From Stenotrophomonas maltophilia (GTDB lineage: Bacteria; Pseudomonadota; Gammaproteobacteria; Xanthomonadales; Xanthomonadaceae), in contig NZ_QFHO01000017.1 of assembly GCF_004920835.1 (NCBI RefSeq), forward strand, positions 1-64,000: a stretch of DNA of 64,000 nt. Direction: 5' to 3'. The notes below the pieces were generated by a model, which was not told the DNA's origin, made no database searches, and was given only the letters and a program-made list of their open reading frames with translations. Positions 1-8,290 of the stretch are shown here, piece by piece. The translations under genes and the position numbers were made by a program. Positions within the stretch are counted from its first letter, which is position 1. Each line of letters opens with the position of its first letter.

Positions 1-370
1 CGATAGGGCCGTCGTGCTGGGTGTAGATGAAACGGCCCTGGTGGTCGCTCAGGCAGGTCAGCAGCAGGGTGTAGTGGGTGGGGCCGGCCGGGTGGGCTTC
101 GGTCATCTGTATTTCCGCGGTGTGCAGGGCCAGGCGCTGGTAGTGGTAGCTGCCGCCGATGCGGAGGTCGGTGCCGAGGATGTCCAGCACGTACTGGCTG
201 CCGGCAAAGCTGACCTGCACCATGCGTCCGGCATTGGGGTTGTCCGGTGCGTAAAGCGCGTCGCTGAGGTTGGTGAACTGGCGCTGGTCCAGCGTGGTGG
301 GCAGGGTGCAGTTGGCGGCGGTAGCCAAGGCCGGGCAGAGCAGGGCGGCGAGCAGGGTGAGGCGATGCAT
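1..370 (-). CDS. Secreted protein of unknown function, partial
   Basis: Reading leftward from an ATG at 368-370 gives 123 residues before the window edge, so the C-terminus is missing. An AAGGAGG ribosome site sits 6 bases before the ATG, which fixes the start. Residues 1-19 form a signal peptide (MHRLTLLAALLCPALATAA) and the first mature residues are NCTLP, so the product should be exported. The rest is polar and beta-rich with two cysteines. I do not recognise a family. It lies downstream of fleQ on the same strand, but two hairpins separate them, so it is probably not part of the flagellar operon. Confidence 0.7.
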   Translation of the reverse strand, partial: MHRLTLLAALLCPALATAANCTLPTTLDQRQFTNLSDALYAPDNPNAGRMVQVSFAGSQYVLDILGTDLRIGGSYHYQRLALHTAEIQMTEAHPAGPTHYTLLLTCLSDHQGRFIYTQHDGPI

Positions 371-448
371 GGTGGGACCTCCTTGGGATGTCCTTGCAAT
401 GCACCGCACTGCGGCCCTGCTGTCTTTAGGAAAACGTGCAAATGCAGT

Positions 449-487
449 GGGGTCGGATCCCTTTCCTGTGGAAAGGGATCCGACCCC
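449..487. repeat. Perfect palindromic hairpin, GGGGTCGGATCC family
   Basis: The arms GGGGTCGGATCCCTTTCC and its exact reverse complement flank a 3-base centre. A diverged copy lies at 36737-36777 next to hflD. Both copies lie just beyond the end of a minus-strand gene. This looks like a dispersed REP-like palindrome that may also help end transcription; there is no clear T-run. Confidence 0.7.
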
Positions 488-500
488 GAGTACTGGAAAC

Positions 501-530
501 ACGAACGCCCGGGCAAGCCCAGGCGTTCGT
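501..530 (-). terminator. Putative fleQ terminator
   Basis: A 9-bp stem (ACGAACGCC with GGCGTTCGT) around a 12-base loop lies about 25 bases beyond the fleQ stop. On the minus strand it is followed by GTTTCC, a weak T tract. Confidence 0.6.
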
Positions 531-555
531 GCCCCCTTCATGCTGGTGACGCGCT

Positions 556-2057
<1,502 letters not shown>

Positions 2058-2061
<4 letters not shown>

Positions 2062-2435
2062 GACTGATCCTCCCTGAGGCCTTCCAGGATCGGCATGACT
2101 TCCTGGATGTAGGACAGCTTGCTGACGAAGTTGTCGGCGCCGGCGCGCAGCGCGTGTTCGCGGTGCTCGACGTCGTCGAAGTGGCTGGCGATCACGATGT
2201 ACGGGGCATCGTCCTGCGACTTGATCAGGCGGGTGGCCTGCAGGCCGCCCATCTCCGGCATTGCCAGATCCATCAACACCACCTGCGGGCGCAGTGTTTC
2301 CGAACGCTCGATCGCTTCCAGGCCGTTGCCGGCACTGCCGACGATCTGCAGCCAGTCGATCTTGCGGAAATGACGCATCGCCGCGTTGATGAAGCCCTCG
2401 TGGTCATCGACCAGCAGGACCGTGAGCTTGTTCAT
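2058..2435 (-). CDS. Stand-alone response-regulator receiver
   Basis: 125 residues, a single CheY-like receiver with no output domain. It has the acidic pair at residues 10-11 (LLVDDHE), phospho-acceptor D56 ([13 protein letters not shown]), a Ser in IVIAS and the Lys of VSKL. Two in-frame ATGs exist at 2444 and 2435. I chose 2435 because the AAGG ribosome site then has normal spacing; from 2444 it would touch the start codon. The gene sits between rpoN2 (6 bases beyond its stop begins the longer ORF) and fleQ (4-base overlap). That position suggests a role in flagellar control through protein contact, perhaps with FleQ or RpoN2, but no partner kinase is adjacent. Confidence 0.9.
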
Positions 2436-2449
2436 GTCCAACATCCTTT

Positions 2450-3859
2450 TCAGCCCACCCGGGCCAGCTGCGGTTGCCTGGCGCTGAGCCGGCGCCGTTC
2501 ACGGGCCGGGGCGATATCCAGTTGTTCTCGGTATTTTGCGACGGTTCGGCGGGCAATGTTGACCCCCTGGCGTGACAGCAGGCCGGCAATGGCCTCGTCG
2601 GCCAGCGGCCGGCCGGCCGGTTCGGCGTCGATCAGACGGCGGACCATGGCCTTCACGGCCTGGCCGGAGACGCTGGCGCCCTCAAGGCGCACGGCGAAGA
2701 AGTGCTTCAGTTCGAAGGTACCGCGCGGGGTCTGCAGGAACTTGCCGGTGGTGATGCGCGAGACCGTGGACTCGTGCATGCCGATCTCTTCGGCCACTTC
2801 CTTCAGGGTCAGCGGTGCCATGGCTTCGTCGCCACGCACCAGGAATGCGGCCTGGCGTTCGACGATCACCCGTGCGGTGCGCAGCAGGGTGTCATAGCGC
2901 ATCGACAGGCCGCGGCTGAACCAGCGCGCCTCCTGCAGCATTTCGCGCAGCGCCGGGGCGGCATCGCTGGTCTCGGCCAGGGCCTGCTCGTACTGGCTGT
3001 TGATCGAGACGCGGCGGCTGGTGGCCGGGTTCAGCGCGACTTTCCACTGGCCATCGGCGTGCCAGGCGACGACGTCCGGCACCACCACGGCGTTGCGCTC
3101 CGGCAGCAGGCTGTCGCCTGGGCGCGGCTGCAGCGACAGGATCAGGCGCACCGCTTCGCGCACGTCTTCGATTTCTGCGTCGTGCTGGCGGGCGAGGGCG
3201 GGGTAGTCGTGCGCAGCCAGTGCATCAAGCGCGCCCTCGAGAATGCGTGCTGCCAGGTGGCGTGCAGGTACCACGCCGTGCAGGCTGCGCAGCTGTGCCT
3301 GCAGGCCTTCGCGCAGGTCCTGTGCGGCCATGCCGGCGGGCTCGCCGTGCAGCAGCTGCTGGCGAATGGTTTCCACGCCGTTGGCGGCGATGTCGAACTG
3401 GGCGCTGGCCAGCAGCTGCAGCTGGGCCAGCGGCGCCTGCAGGTAGCCGGCCTCGTCGCAATGGTCCAACCAGAACGCAGCTACCGCGAGCTCACGGTCG
3501 TCCATGTCCAGCGACAGCCTCTGCAGCACCCGCAGCTGCGGGTCGCTGGATTCGCCTGCAGCGATGCGTGCCATGCGGTCATCGTCGCCATCCTGCCAGC
3601 TGCTGCCGGCCACATCCCACATCGAGGATTCGGGCAGCTCGTCGAAGGCAGCCGTTTCCAGGGTGGTGGCGCCGGCATCGGTGGATTCGGCAGTGGGGGC
3701 TTCAGCTTCTTCGATTTCCAGCAGCGGGTTGGAATCCAGAAGCCGCTGGATTTCCTGCTCCAGGTGCAGGCCGTCGAGCTGCAGCAGCCGGATCGACTGC
3801 AGCAACTGCGGGGTGAGGTGAAGTTGTTGGCCCAGCTGGGTCGAGAGTGCAGCCTTCAT
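2450..3859 (-). CDS. rpoN2: RNA polymerase sigma-54 factor (flagellar copy, RpoN2-like)
   Basis: 469 residues. The Gln-rich region I begins MKAALSTQLGQQLHLTPQLL, the usual RpoN start, so I placed the start at 3859 rather than at the longer open frame. The C-terminus carries the RpoN box ARRTVAKYR that reads the -24 element, preceded by the core-binding region and an HTH (HESTVSRITTGKF). Xanthomonads carry two rpoN genes, and the one in the flagellar cluster is called rpoN2; its position beside fleQ supports that name. It should direct the TGGCAC-N5-TTGC promoters found in this window. The acidic spacer (about 55-100) is variable in this family. Confidence 0.93.
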   Translation of the reverse strand: MKAALSTQLGQQLHLTPQLLQSIRLLQLDGLHLEQEIQRLLDSNPLLEIEEAEAPTAESTDAGATTLETAAFDELPESSMWDVAGSSWQDGDDDRMARIAAGESSDPQLRVLQRLSLDMDDRELAVAAFWLDHCDEAGYLQAPLAQLQLLASAQFDIAANGVETIRQQLLHGEPAGMAAQDLREGLQAQLRSLHGVVPARHLAARILEGALDALAAHDYPALARQHDAEIEDVREAVRLILSLQPRPGDSLLPERNAVVVPDVVAWHADGQWKVALNPATSRRVSINSQYEQALAETSDAAPALREMLQEARWFSRGLSMRYDTLLRTARVIVERQAAFLVRGDEAMAPLTLKEVAEEIGMHESTVSRITTGKFLQTPRGTFELKHFFAVRLEGASVSGQAVKAMVRRLIDAEPAGRPLADEAIAGLLSRQGVNIARRTVAKYREQLDIAPARERRRLSARQPQLARVG

Positions 3860-3892
3860 CGTGGTTCCCCGGCACCGCTCCCCGGCGCCTTG

Positions 3893-3908
3893 TGGAACGC
3901 ATCTTGCT
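3893..3908 (+). promoter_or_regulatory. Sigma-54-like site pointing away from rpoN2
   Basis: TGGAACGCATCTTGCT differs from TGGCACG-N4-TTGCT at one base of the -24 half and keeps GG and GC at -24/-12 with correct spacing. It lies 34 bases upstream of rpoN2 but faces the opposite way, with no plus-strand gene ahead. It may be an RpoN binding site used in autoregulation, a source of noncoding RNA, or chance. Confidence 0.35.
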
Positions 3909-4171
3909 TTTGATCCGGCGGGGGCGGAATCGGGGGGTTCCTGAGGGCCCTGGTGGATATCCCGACAGCGTGTGGGGATATTCCCTACATTGGCGCGGAA
4001 TGTTGACGATGAGTGTCGCCAAGTTGTTGATTCGTCGTGGGTGACGAAGAGTGGCGGCGGACCTGCGTGTACGGATTCCTGTCGGGGCGTGTCGGGGTGA
4101 CGGGAAGTCGTCGTCAGTGAAGGGGCTGGGTGTGGGTTGGCTGCGTCGGCTGTTGATAGAGACGATTGCCG

Positions 4172-4249
4172 GTAGAGTCGACTGTTAGTCGACTGCTCTC
4201 TGATCAGACCAAGGAAAAGGCCCGCGCTCCGCGCGAAAGTCGACTCTAC
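4172..4249. repeat. SMAG repeat dimer
   Basis: Begins GTAG and ends CTAC. Each half carries a GTCGACT-type palindrome, and the two halves are inverted around an A-rich centre. It is closely related to the copy at 24189-24276. Its position after the NarL-type regulator stop would let it end that transcript. Confidence 0.8.
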
Positions 4250-4298
4250 CAATTGCCCACTCTACCCAGCCATCGTTTCGCGCCGCCGAGGCTCGCGC

Positions 4299-4937
4299 TT
4301 ATTCCAGCTCGTGCTGGTGGCGCGCGGCGAGCAGCAACAGGTCGTTGGCGCGGCGGCAGCCCAGCGACTCCATCATGCGTGCACGGTGGGTTTCCACCGT
4401 CTTGACACTGATGCCGAGGTCAGCGGCGATTTCCTTGTTGCTCTCGCCCTTGCCGATGCGGCGCAGGATCTCGCGTTGGCGCGGTGACAATGCGGCAATG
4501 CCGGTAGGCTTCTCGCGGCCGAGCATCGGCGCCAGCATCTTGGCCGAGATCTGCGGGCTCAGGAATACCTGGCCGGCGTGCGCGGCACGCAGCGCCAACT
4601 CAAGCTCCTGTGGCGCCGCATCCTTGACCACGAAACCGACCGCGCCGCGATCGAGCGCATCGCGTACGTGTGCCGCATCGTCGTGCATGGTCATCATCAC
4701 CACCCGGGTGCCGGGGGCGCGCAGGCGGATGTCGCTGAGGGCTTCCAGGCCGGTGCGGCCGGGCAGTGACAGGTCCATCAGGATCACGTCCGGGGCGTGC
4801 TGCAGGGCCAGCTGCAGTGCCTGCTCGGCATTGCTGGCCTCGGCGACGAGCTGCACGTCGGCAAACCCCTGCAACAGCCGCGCCAGGCCGGCGCGGACAA
4901 GGGTGTGATCGTCGACGATGAGAACTCGCACAGGCAC
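4299..4937 (-). CDS. fsnR: NarL/FixJ-family response regulator (FsnR-like)
   Basis: 212 residues: a receiver with acidic pair at 9-10 and phospho-acceptor D55 (VILMDLSLPG), a Thr in MMTMH and Lys in VVKD, then a LuxR-type HTH (about 148-205) with LSPRQREILRRIGKGESNKE and the recognition helix VKTVETHRARMM. Start is GTG; no strong ribosome site is visible. No kinase is adjacent. S. maltophilia has an orphan NarL-type regulator, FsnR, in its flagellar cluster that activates flagellar genes and biofilm formation. Position and architecture match, but I cannot confirm identity without alignment. It would add a second regulatory input besides FleQ/RpoN2. Confidence 0.85.
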   Translation of the reverse strand: MPVRVLIVDDHTLVRAGLARLLQGFADVQLVAEASNAEQALQLALQHAPDVILMDLSLPGRTGLEALSDIRLRAPGTRVVMMTMHDDAAHVRDALDRGAVGFVVKDAAPQELELALRAAHAGQVFLSPQISAKMLAPMLGREKPTGIAALSPRQREILRRIGKGESNKEIAADLGISVKTVETHRARMMESLGCRRANDLLLLAARHQHELE

Positions 4938-5022
4938 GTTGGAGGTCCGTGAGGGGAGTCCACCTTAACTTAGCTGAACGGGCACGCCAAGGGCCGTCCG
5001 TACTGCTTCATGCTGACAGCTT

Positions 5023-5601
5023 TCAGCGTGCGCGACGCGCTTCGGCCACCTGGCGACGATGCAGGCGGAACAGATGCCGCTCCATCGCCATTTCCAGGCC
5101 GTCACCGAGGCGCTGGAAGCGCAGCCAGAGATAGTGACCACCGCCGCCATCAGCGGCTTCGGCAATCACCTCCACCGGCAGGTCAATATGGTCGGGCAGC
5201 CAGTCGCTGGGCTGCAGGCGAACCACGCCGGCCTGGCCGGGACTGGCGCCGCTGCGCGGACCCAGTTGCAGGCGGATGCCGCGGCGTGACCAGCGCACCG
5301 GGCGCAGGGTCAGCTCCTGGCCCTGCTGGCGAACCAGCCGGCCGAGCAGCACCATCGCCAGGTCCAGCTTGGCCTCCAGGCGCTGCAGCTGCAGGCTGGC
5401 TTCACTGCGTTCTTCATGTTCGTCGACCCGGCTGTCCTCGACCAGCGCCAGGCTGCGCAGCAGGCCTTCGGCGCTGCTGGTACGGCCAGCGGCGCTGCCC
5501 GCTTGAAATTCGGCCGGCAGTGCCAGTTCGCAGCTGAGCGTTTCGTCGAACAGCTCGCTCTCGGCCGGGTGGTGCAGCGACGTGGTCGGCAATTGGGTCA
5601 T
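5023..5601 (-). CDS. PilZ-like protein with N-terminal helical segment
   Basis: 192 residues. Residues 68-95 form a heptad-like helix (LQLQRLEAKLDLAMVLLGRL). From about 98 a PilZ-like beta-barrel follows (LTLRPVRWSRRGIRLQLG, then VVRLQ, LPVEVIAE, YLWLRF). The two c-di-GMP motifs are degenerate: no RxxxR is present, and the D/NxSxxG motif reads RWSRRG (103-108). This resembles the non-canonical tetrameric PilZ proteins of xanthomonads, which carry a long helix and do not bind c-di-GMP in the usual way. It overlaps the fliT-like gene by 4 bases, so it is co-translated with fliS-fliT and probably acts in filament assembly or flagellar function. The family call is by eye. Confidence 0.75.
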   Translation of the reverse strand: MTQLPTTSLHHPAESELFDETLSCELALPAEFQAGSAAGRTSSAEGLLRSLALVEDSRVDEHEERSEASLQLQRLEAKLDLAMVLLGRLVRQQGQELTLRPVRWSRRGIRLQLGPRSGASPGQAGVVRLQPSDWLPDHIDLPVEVIAEAADGGGGHYLWLRFQRLGDGLEMAMERHLFRLHRRQVAEARRAR

Positions 5602-5891
5602 GCCAGCGATTCTGCCTGCAGGTAGGCATGCGCCGCGCGAAGGGAGCGCTGACCGTCGTTCATCAGTGCGGCCACGGCATCACGGCGCTGGCGCAGCAGG
5701 CCGAGCAGATTCTGCTGGCGCTCGAACAGGGCCGTCAGCGGAGCGTGGTCGGCGGAGGTCAGCGGCTGGCTGAGCAGGGTATGCAGGGTGCTGTCATGGC
5801 CGTCGAGCAGGCTGTCGGCCTGGTCGAGGGATTCTTCGCCCAAGGCCTTCTCGAAGGCATCCAGCTGCGCATGCAGTTCGTGCAGGCTCAT
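5598..5891 (-). CDS. FliT-like flagellar chaperone, putative
   Basis: 97 residues, almost wholly helical, with Leu/Gln-rich amphipathic stretches and no cysteine or membrane segment. It lies directly after fliS with a 4-base overlap (5888-5891) and overlaps the PilZ-like gene by 4 bases. Small helical proteins at this position in fliD-fliS operons are usually FliT, the export chaperone of the cap protein FliD. Sequence identity in FliT is low, so the call rests mainly on size, fold type and neighbours. Confidence 0.65.
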   Translation of the reverse strand: MSLHELHAQLDAFEKALGEESLDQADSLLDGHDSTLHTLLSQPLTSADHAPLTALFERQQNLLGLLRQRRDAVAALMNDGQRSLRAAHAYLQAESLA

Positions 5892-6304
5892 GGCGCCACC
5901 GCGGCCGGGCGGCGCTGTTCCTGCGGGATCGCATTCCAGGCGCTGTCGATCTCGCCCAGCAGCTGCAGCGACTCGTCCAGCGCGGCACGGTCGTTGTGCA
6001 GGTTGGCCTCGGTCAGACGCTGCAGCACGTAGTCGTACAGTGCGGACAGATTTCCGGCGATCTCGCCGCCGGCCTCATGGTCCAGCGAGCCGTTGAGGTG
6101 GCCGACGATCGCACAGACCTCGCCGATCGCCTTGCCCTTGCCGGCCTGGTCGCCACGCTCGAGGCTGGCCAGGGCACGCCGCACGCGCTCCAGCGCACCG
6201 GCCAGCAGCATCGCCACCAGCTTGTGCGGATCGGCATCGGCGACCGCACTGGTCACTCCCACCTGGCGGTACTGCTCGGCATATTGACGGCTGGAACCGT
6301 ACAT
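5888..6304 (-). CDS. fliS: FliS, flagellin export chaperone
   Basis: 138 residues starting MYGSSRQYAEQYRQVGV, the typical FliS opening. The core KLVAMLLAGALERVRRAL and the helical C-terminal half (ALYDYVLQRLTEAN) fit the four-helix FliS fold that binds the disordered end of FliC before export. The ATG at 6302-6304 follows AAGGAGAA by 7 bases, which overrules a longer open frame. A sigma-28 promoter lies about 85 bases upstream, so the fliS, fliT-like and PilZ-like genes form a late operon transcribed apart from fliD. Confidence 0.93.
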   Translation of the reverse strand: MYGSSRQYAEQYRQVGVTSAVADADPHKLVAMLLAGALERVRRALASLERGDQAGKGKAIGEVCAIVGHLNGSLDHEAGGEIAGNLSALYDYVLQRLTEANLHNDRAALDESLQLLGEIDSAWNAIPQEQRRPAAVAP

Positions 6305-6387
6305 TCGTGATTCTCCTTGCGCGGGGTGCCGCCGGCAGGTCGTGGGGACCGTTGCCGGCGGTGCGGCGTTGATTGCTGTTGCGTCCG

Positions 6388-6415
6388 TTATCGGTGCGTT
6401 ACACGCCAAACTTGA
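6388..6415 (-). promoter_or_regulatory. Sigma-28 promoter of fliS operon
   Basis: On the minus strand: TCAAGTTT, 12 bases, ACCGATAA, close to the FliA consensus TAAAGTTT-N11-GCCGATAA. Predicted leader about 75 bases. It lies between fliD stop and fliS start. Confidence 0.75.
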
Positions 6416-6432
6416 GCGTCGAACGCATTCCT

Positions 6433-7851
6433 TTAGCGGTTCAGCTGTGCCAGCTGTTGCTGCAATGCGGTGTTGCTCTGCTGCAGTTTGCCCATCAGGC
6501 TGTCGAGCGCCAGGAACTGCTTCTTGTAGCGTTCCTCGACGCCCTTCATGCGGACGTCCAGGTCCTTGCGTCGCTTGTCGATGTTGTCCAGCGTGGTGTT
6601 CAGGCCCTTGGTACGGGCGACGAAGGCGCCTTCCTTGCCCGTGGTCGTACTGACGTAACCGTCGACCATCGTGTAGAGCTTGCCGGCGCCGCCGGTATCA
6701 CCGGTGATCGCCGAGCGGATCTTCTCCGGCTGGCTGGCAAGCGCTGCTGCGAACTTGGTCGCATCCAGCACCAGGCTGCCGTCGGCATTGGGATAGCCAC
6801 GGGTCTGCAGGCCGAGCTTCTTCGGATCCAATCCATCTGCGGACAGGTCCTTCAGCACAGCGCCCATCAGCGAGCGCAGCTGACTGGATGCGCCGCGCAT
6901 CTGCGCATCGCCCGTCAGCGTCGCCGCCTCCTTGGTCTTGGCGTCGTACTTGGTCTCGGTATTGATGGCGGCGATCGCATCGTTGTAGGCCTTGACGAAG
7001 TCCTGCATCACCTTGGTGGCTGCAGTGGTGTCGGTACTGATCACGACCGTGCTCTTGCCCCTGACCTTGAGGTTCAGGGTCAGGCCCGGTACGGCGTCGG
7101 TCACGGTGTTGCTGTCGCTGATCACCGTAACGCCATCGATGGTCAGCTCGGCATCCGCCGCGGCTGTGTTCTCACGGAGGCTGCCGACAAGCTCGCTCAG
7201 TTTTGGATCGCTGCCACCGTATTCAAGCTTGATCGCATTGGCGGCGCCGGTCTTCTCCTGAGCGATCGACAGGTACTGGTTGTCGCCCGAAGCGATCAGG
7301 GTCGCCTGCACGCCTTCCTTGCGGCCGGCGGCATCGATCTTATTGCGCACGGTGGTCAGCGTGTCGCCGGCCTCCACCTCGACCTTCATCGTCTTTGCCT
7401 TGTCGCCCACGCCAACGGTCAGCGTCAAGGTTCCGGCGCCGAAGGTGTCGGTCTTGGGCACCGAGGCGTTGGCAATCAGCTTGTGTGCCGTTGCGAGGGA
7501 TTTCACCTCCACCTGGTGCGTGCCGTTGGCCGCTGCCGCCTTGGTCAAACCCTGGTCGTACAGTGCCACCGACGCCGACAGCACGTCGTCGGCATTGTTG
7601 GGGCCGGCCTTGCCGGTGGCGGTTACTGTGCGGGTGTCGAAGGCTGTTGTGGCCTTCAGTGCGGTCAATGCAGTCTTCAGCTTGTCAAAGGCCGAGGTGA
7701 CGGTGCCGATCGACGACAGCTGCATCTTGGCCTTGGACTGCTGCAGGTTCAGCGCGTTGTCGGCGGGCTTGCGGTCGGCCGCCACCAGCTGGCTGACGAT
7801 GTCCGAAATATTCAGGCCCGAGCCGATGCCGCCGTATCCAAAGCTTGCCAT
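6433..7851 (-). CDS. fliD: FliD, flagellar cap protein
   Basis: 472 residues beginning MASFGYGGIGSGLNISDIVS, the conserved FliD N-terminus that folds into the filament tip with the C-terminus. The N-terminal domain spans about 10-105 and the C-terminal domain about 220-455, ending in a heptad-rich helix (LDSLMGKLQQSNTALQQQL). The start at 7849-7851 has AGGAG 6 bases upstream; a longer open frame to 8175 has a TTG start and no such site. The cap promotes flagellin polymerisation at the distal end. A sigma-54-type promoter at 7946 drives it, whereas the flagellins upstream have a sigma-28 promoter and end at their own terminators. Confidence 0.95.
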   Translation of the reverse strand: MASFGYGGIGSGLNISDIVSQLVAADRKPADNALNLQQSKAKMQLSSIGTVTSAFDKLKTALTALKATTAFDTRTVTATGKAGPNNADDVLSASVALYDQGLTKAAAANGTHQVEVKSLATAHKLIANASVPKTDTFGAGTLTLTVGVGDKAKTMKVEVEAGDTLTTVRNKIDAAGRKEGVQATLIASGDNQYLSIAQEKTGAANAIKLEYGGSDPKLSELVGSLRENTAAADAELTIDGVTVISDSNTVTDAVPGLTLNLKVRGKSTVVISTDTTAATKVMQDFVKAYNDAIAAINTETKYDAKTKEAATLTGDAQMRGASSQLRSLMGAVLKDLSADGLDPKKLGLQTRGYPNADGSLVLDATKFAAALASQPEKIRSAITGDTGGAGKLYTMVDGYVSTTTGKEGAFVARTKGLNTTLDNIDKRRKDLDVRMKGVEERYKKQFLALDSLMGKLQQSNTALQQQLAQLNR

Positions 7852-7945
7852 GTGATTCTCCTGGTATCGGGCCTGGCCGCTAGGCGCTGGCCCGTCGTCA
7901 ACGAAAATAGCGGCCTGCGCCGCTGGGTCTTGAGGACTTCGTTGA

Positions 7946-7961
7946 TGCATGCGCCGTGCCA
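7946..7961 (-). promoter_or_regulatory. Sigma-54 promoter of fliD
   Basis: Minus-strand TGGCACGGCGCATGCA keeps the -24 GG and -12 GC with 10-base spacing. It differs from TGGCACG-N4-TTGCA at one base. The predicted start is about 80 bases before the fliD ATG. Confidence 0.7.
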
Positions 7962-7979
7962 ATGCTCTGGCGCAGGTTC

Positions 7980-7995
7980 TGGCACGCAGGTTGCA
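7980..7995 (+). promoter_or_regulatory. Orphan consensus sigma-54 promoter
   Basis: TGGCACGCAGGTTGCA matches TGGCACG-N4-TTGCA at every consensus base. It points right, away from fliD, with its -24 box 18 bases from that of the fliD promoter. No plus-strand gene follows; transcription would run through two hairpins into the 3' end of a minus-strand flagellin gene. Confidence 0.6.
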
Positions 7996-8048
7996 GGAGG
8001 GTTGGGGCAGGGTGCGGGGAGATTCACCGCGGGCTGCCGGGAGTCTGC

Positions 8049-8077
8049 AAAAAACCCTCCCCCAATGCAGGGGAGGG
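8049..8077 (-). terminator. Rho-independent terminator after flagellin genes
   Basis: Minus strand: an 8-bp stem (CCCTCCCC with GGGGAGGG) followed by six T. It would stop fliC transcripts before the fliD promoter. Confidence 0.8.
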
Positions 8078-8240
8078 CACAGGCTACTGACAATCGGGGG
8101 GAGACGAAGCCGCCCGGTACGTACAGTCAAAGGTACAGCGCTGAAAGAGAGGTCCGCAGGAGCGGGCGATGCCAAGCCGGTTCGGGAGTAATCCCGGGCC
8201 GGGCATGGCCCGCGCCTTCGTGCATCGTGGCTTCCCGGTT

Positions 8241-8274
8241 GCCGCTACCGTCGGGACTAACCGACGGTAGCGGC
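8241..8274 (-). terminator. Strong hairpin next to flagellin stop
   Basis: A perfect 14-bp stem (GCCGCTACCGTCGG and its complement) with a 6-base loop, 17 bases beyond the flagellin stop codon. There is no T-run on the minus strand, so it may stabilise the mRNA 3' end rather than terminate by itself. Confidence 0.6.
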
Positions 8275-8290
8275 GCCTTCTTGCCGTGGA

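Larger units (their letters stand above)
3860..4298. other. Intergenic region between rpoN2 and the NarL-type regulator
   Basis: 439 bases without a credible gene. It holds the sigma-54-like site at 3893, an inverted repeat with ATATCCC/GGGATAT arms at about 3958-3981 that could be an operator, and a SMAG dimer at 4172-4249. The promoter of rpoN2 must lie here but I cannot place it with confidence. Confidence 0.6.
7852..8290. other. fliC-fliD intergenic region with divergent sigma-54 sites
   Basis: 439 bases. From left to right it holds the fliD ribosome site, the fliD sigma-54 promoter (minus, 7946-7961), a consensus sigma-54 promoter on the plus strand (7980-7995), a T-tailed terminator read on the minus strand (8049-8077) and a 14-bp hairpin next to the flagellin stop (8241-8274). 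No credible protein gene is seen on either strand. Confidence 0.7.

Noticed and set aside
3970..3986. Sigma-54-like TGGCGCGGAATGTTGA upstream of rpoN2
   Set aside because: The -12 half has GA rather than the invariant GC.
7855..7885. Sigma-28-like GCCCGATAC just upstream of fliD
   Set aside because: No matching -35 at 11-12 bases; the sigma-54 site further upstream explains fliD better.
7949..8191. 80-codon plus-strand frame near the orphan sigma-54 promoter
   Set aside because: Its ATG lies upstream of the predicted transcript start, it is Arg-rich without structure, and no ribosome site is present. I prefer a noncoding RNA.
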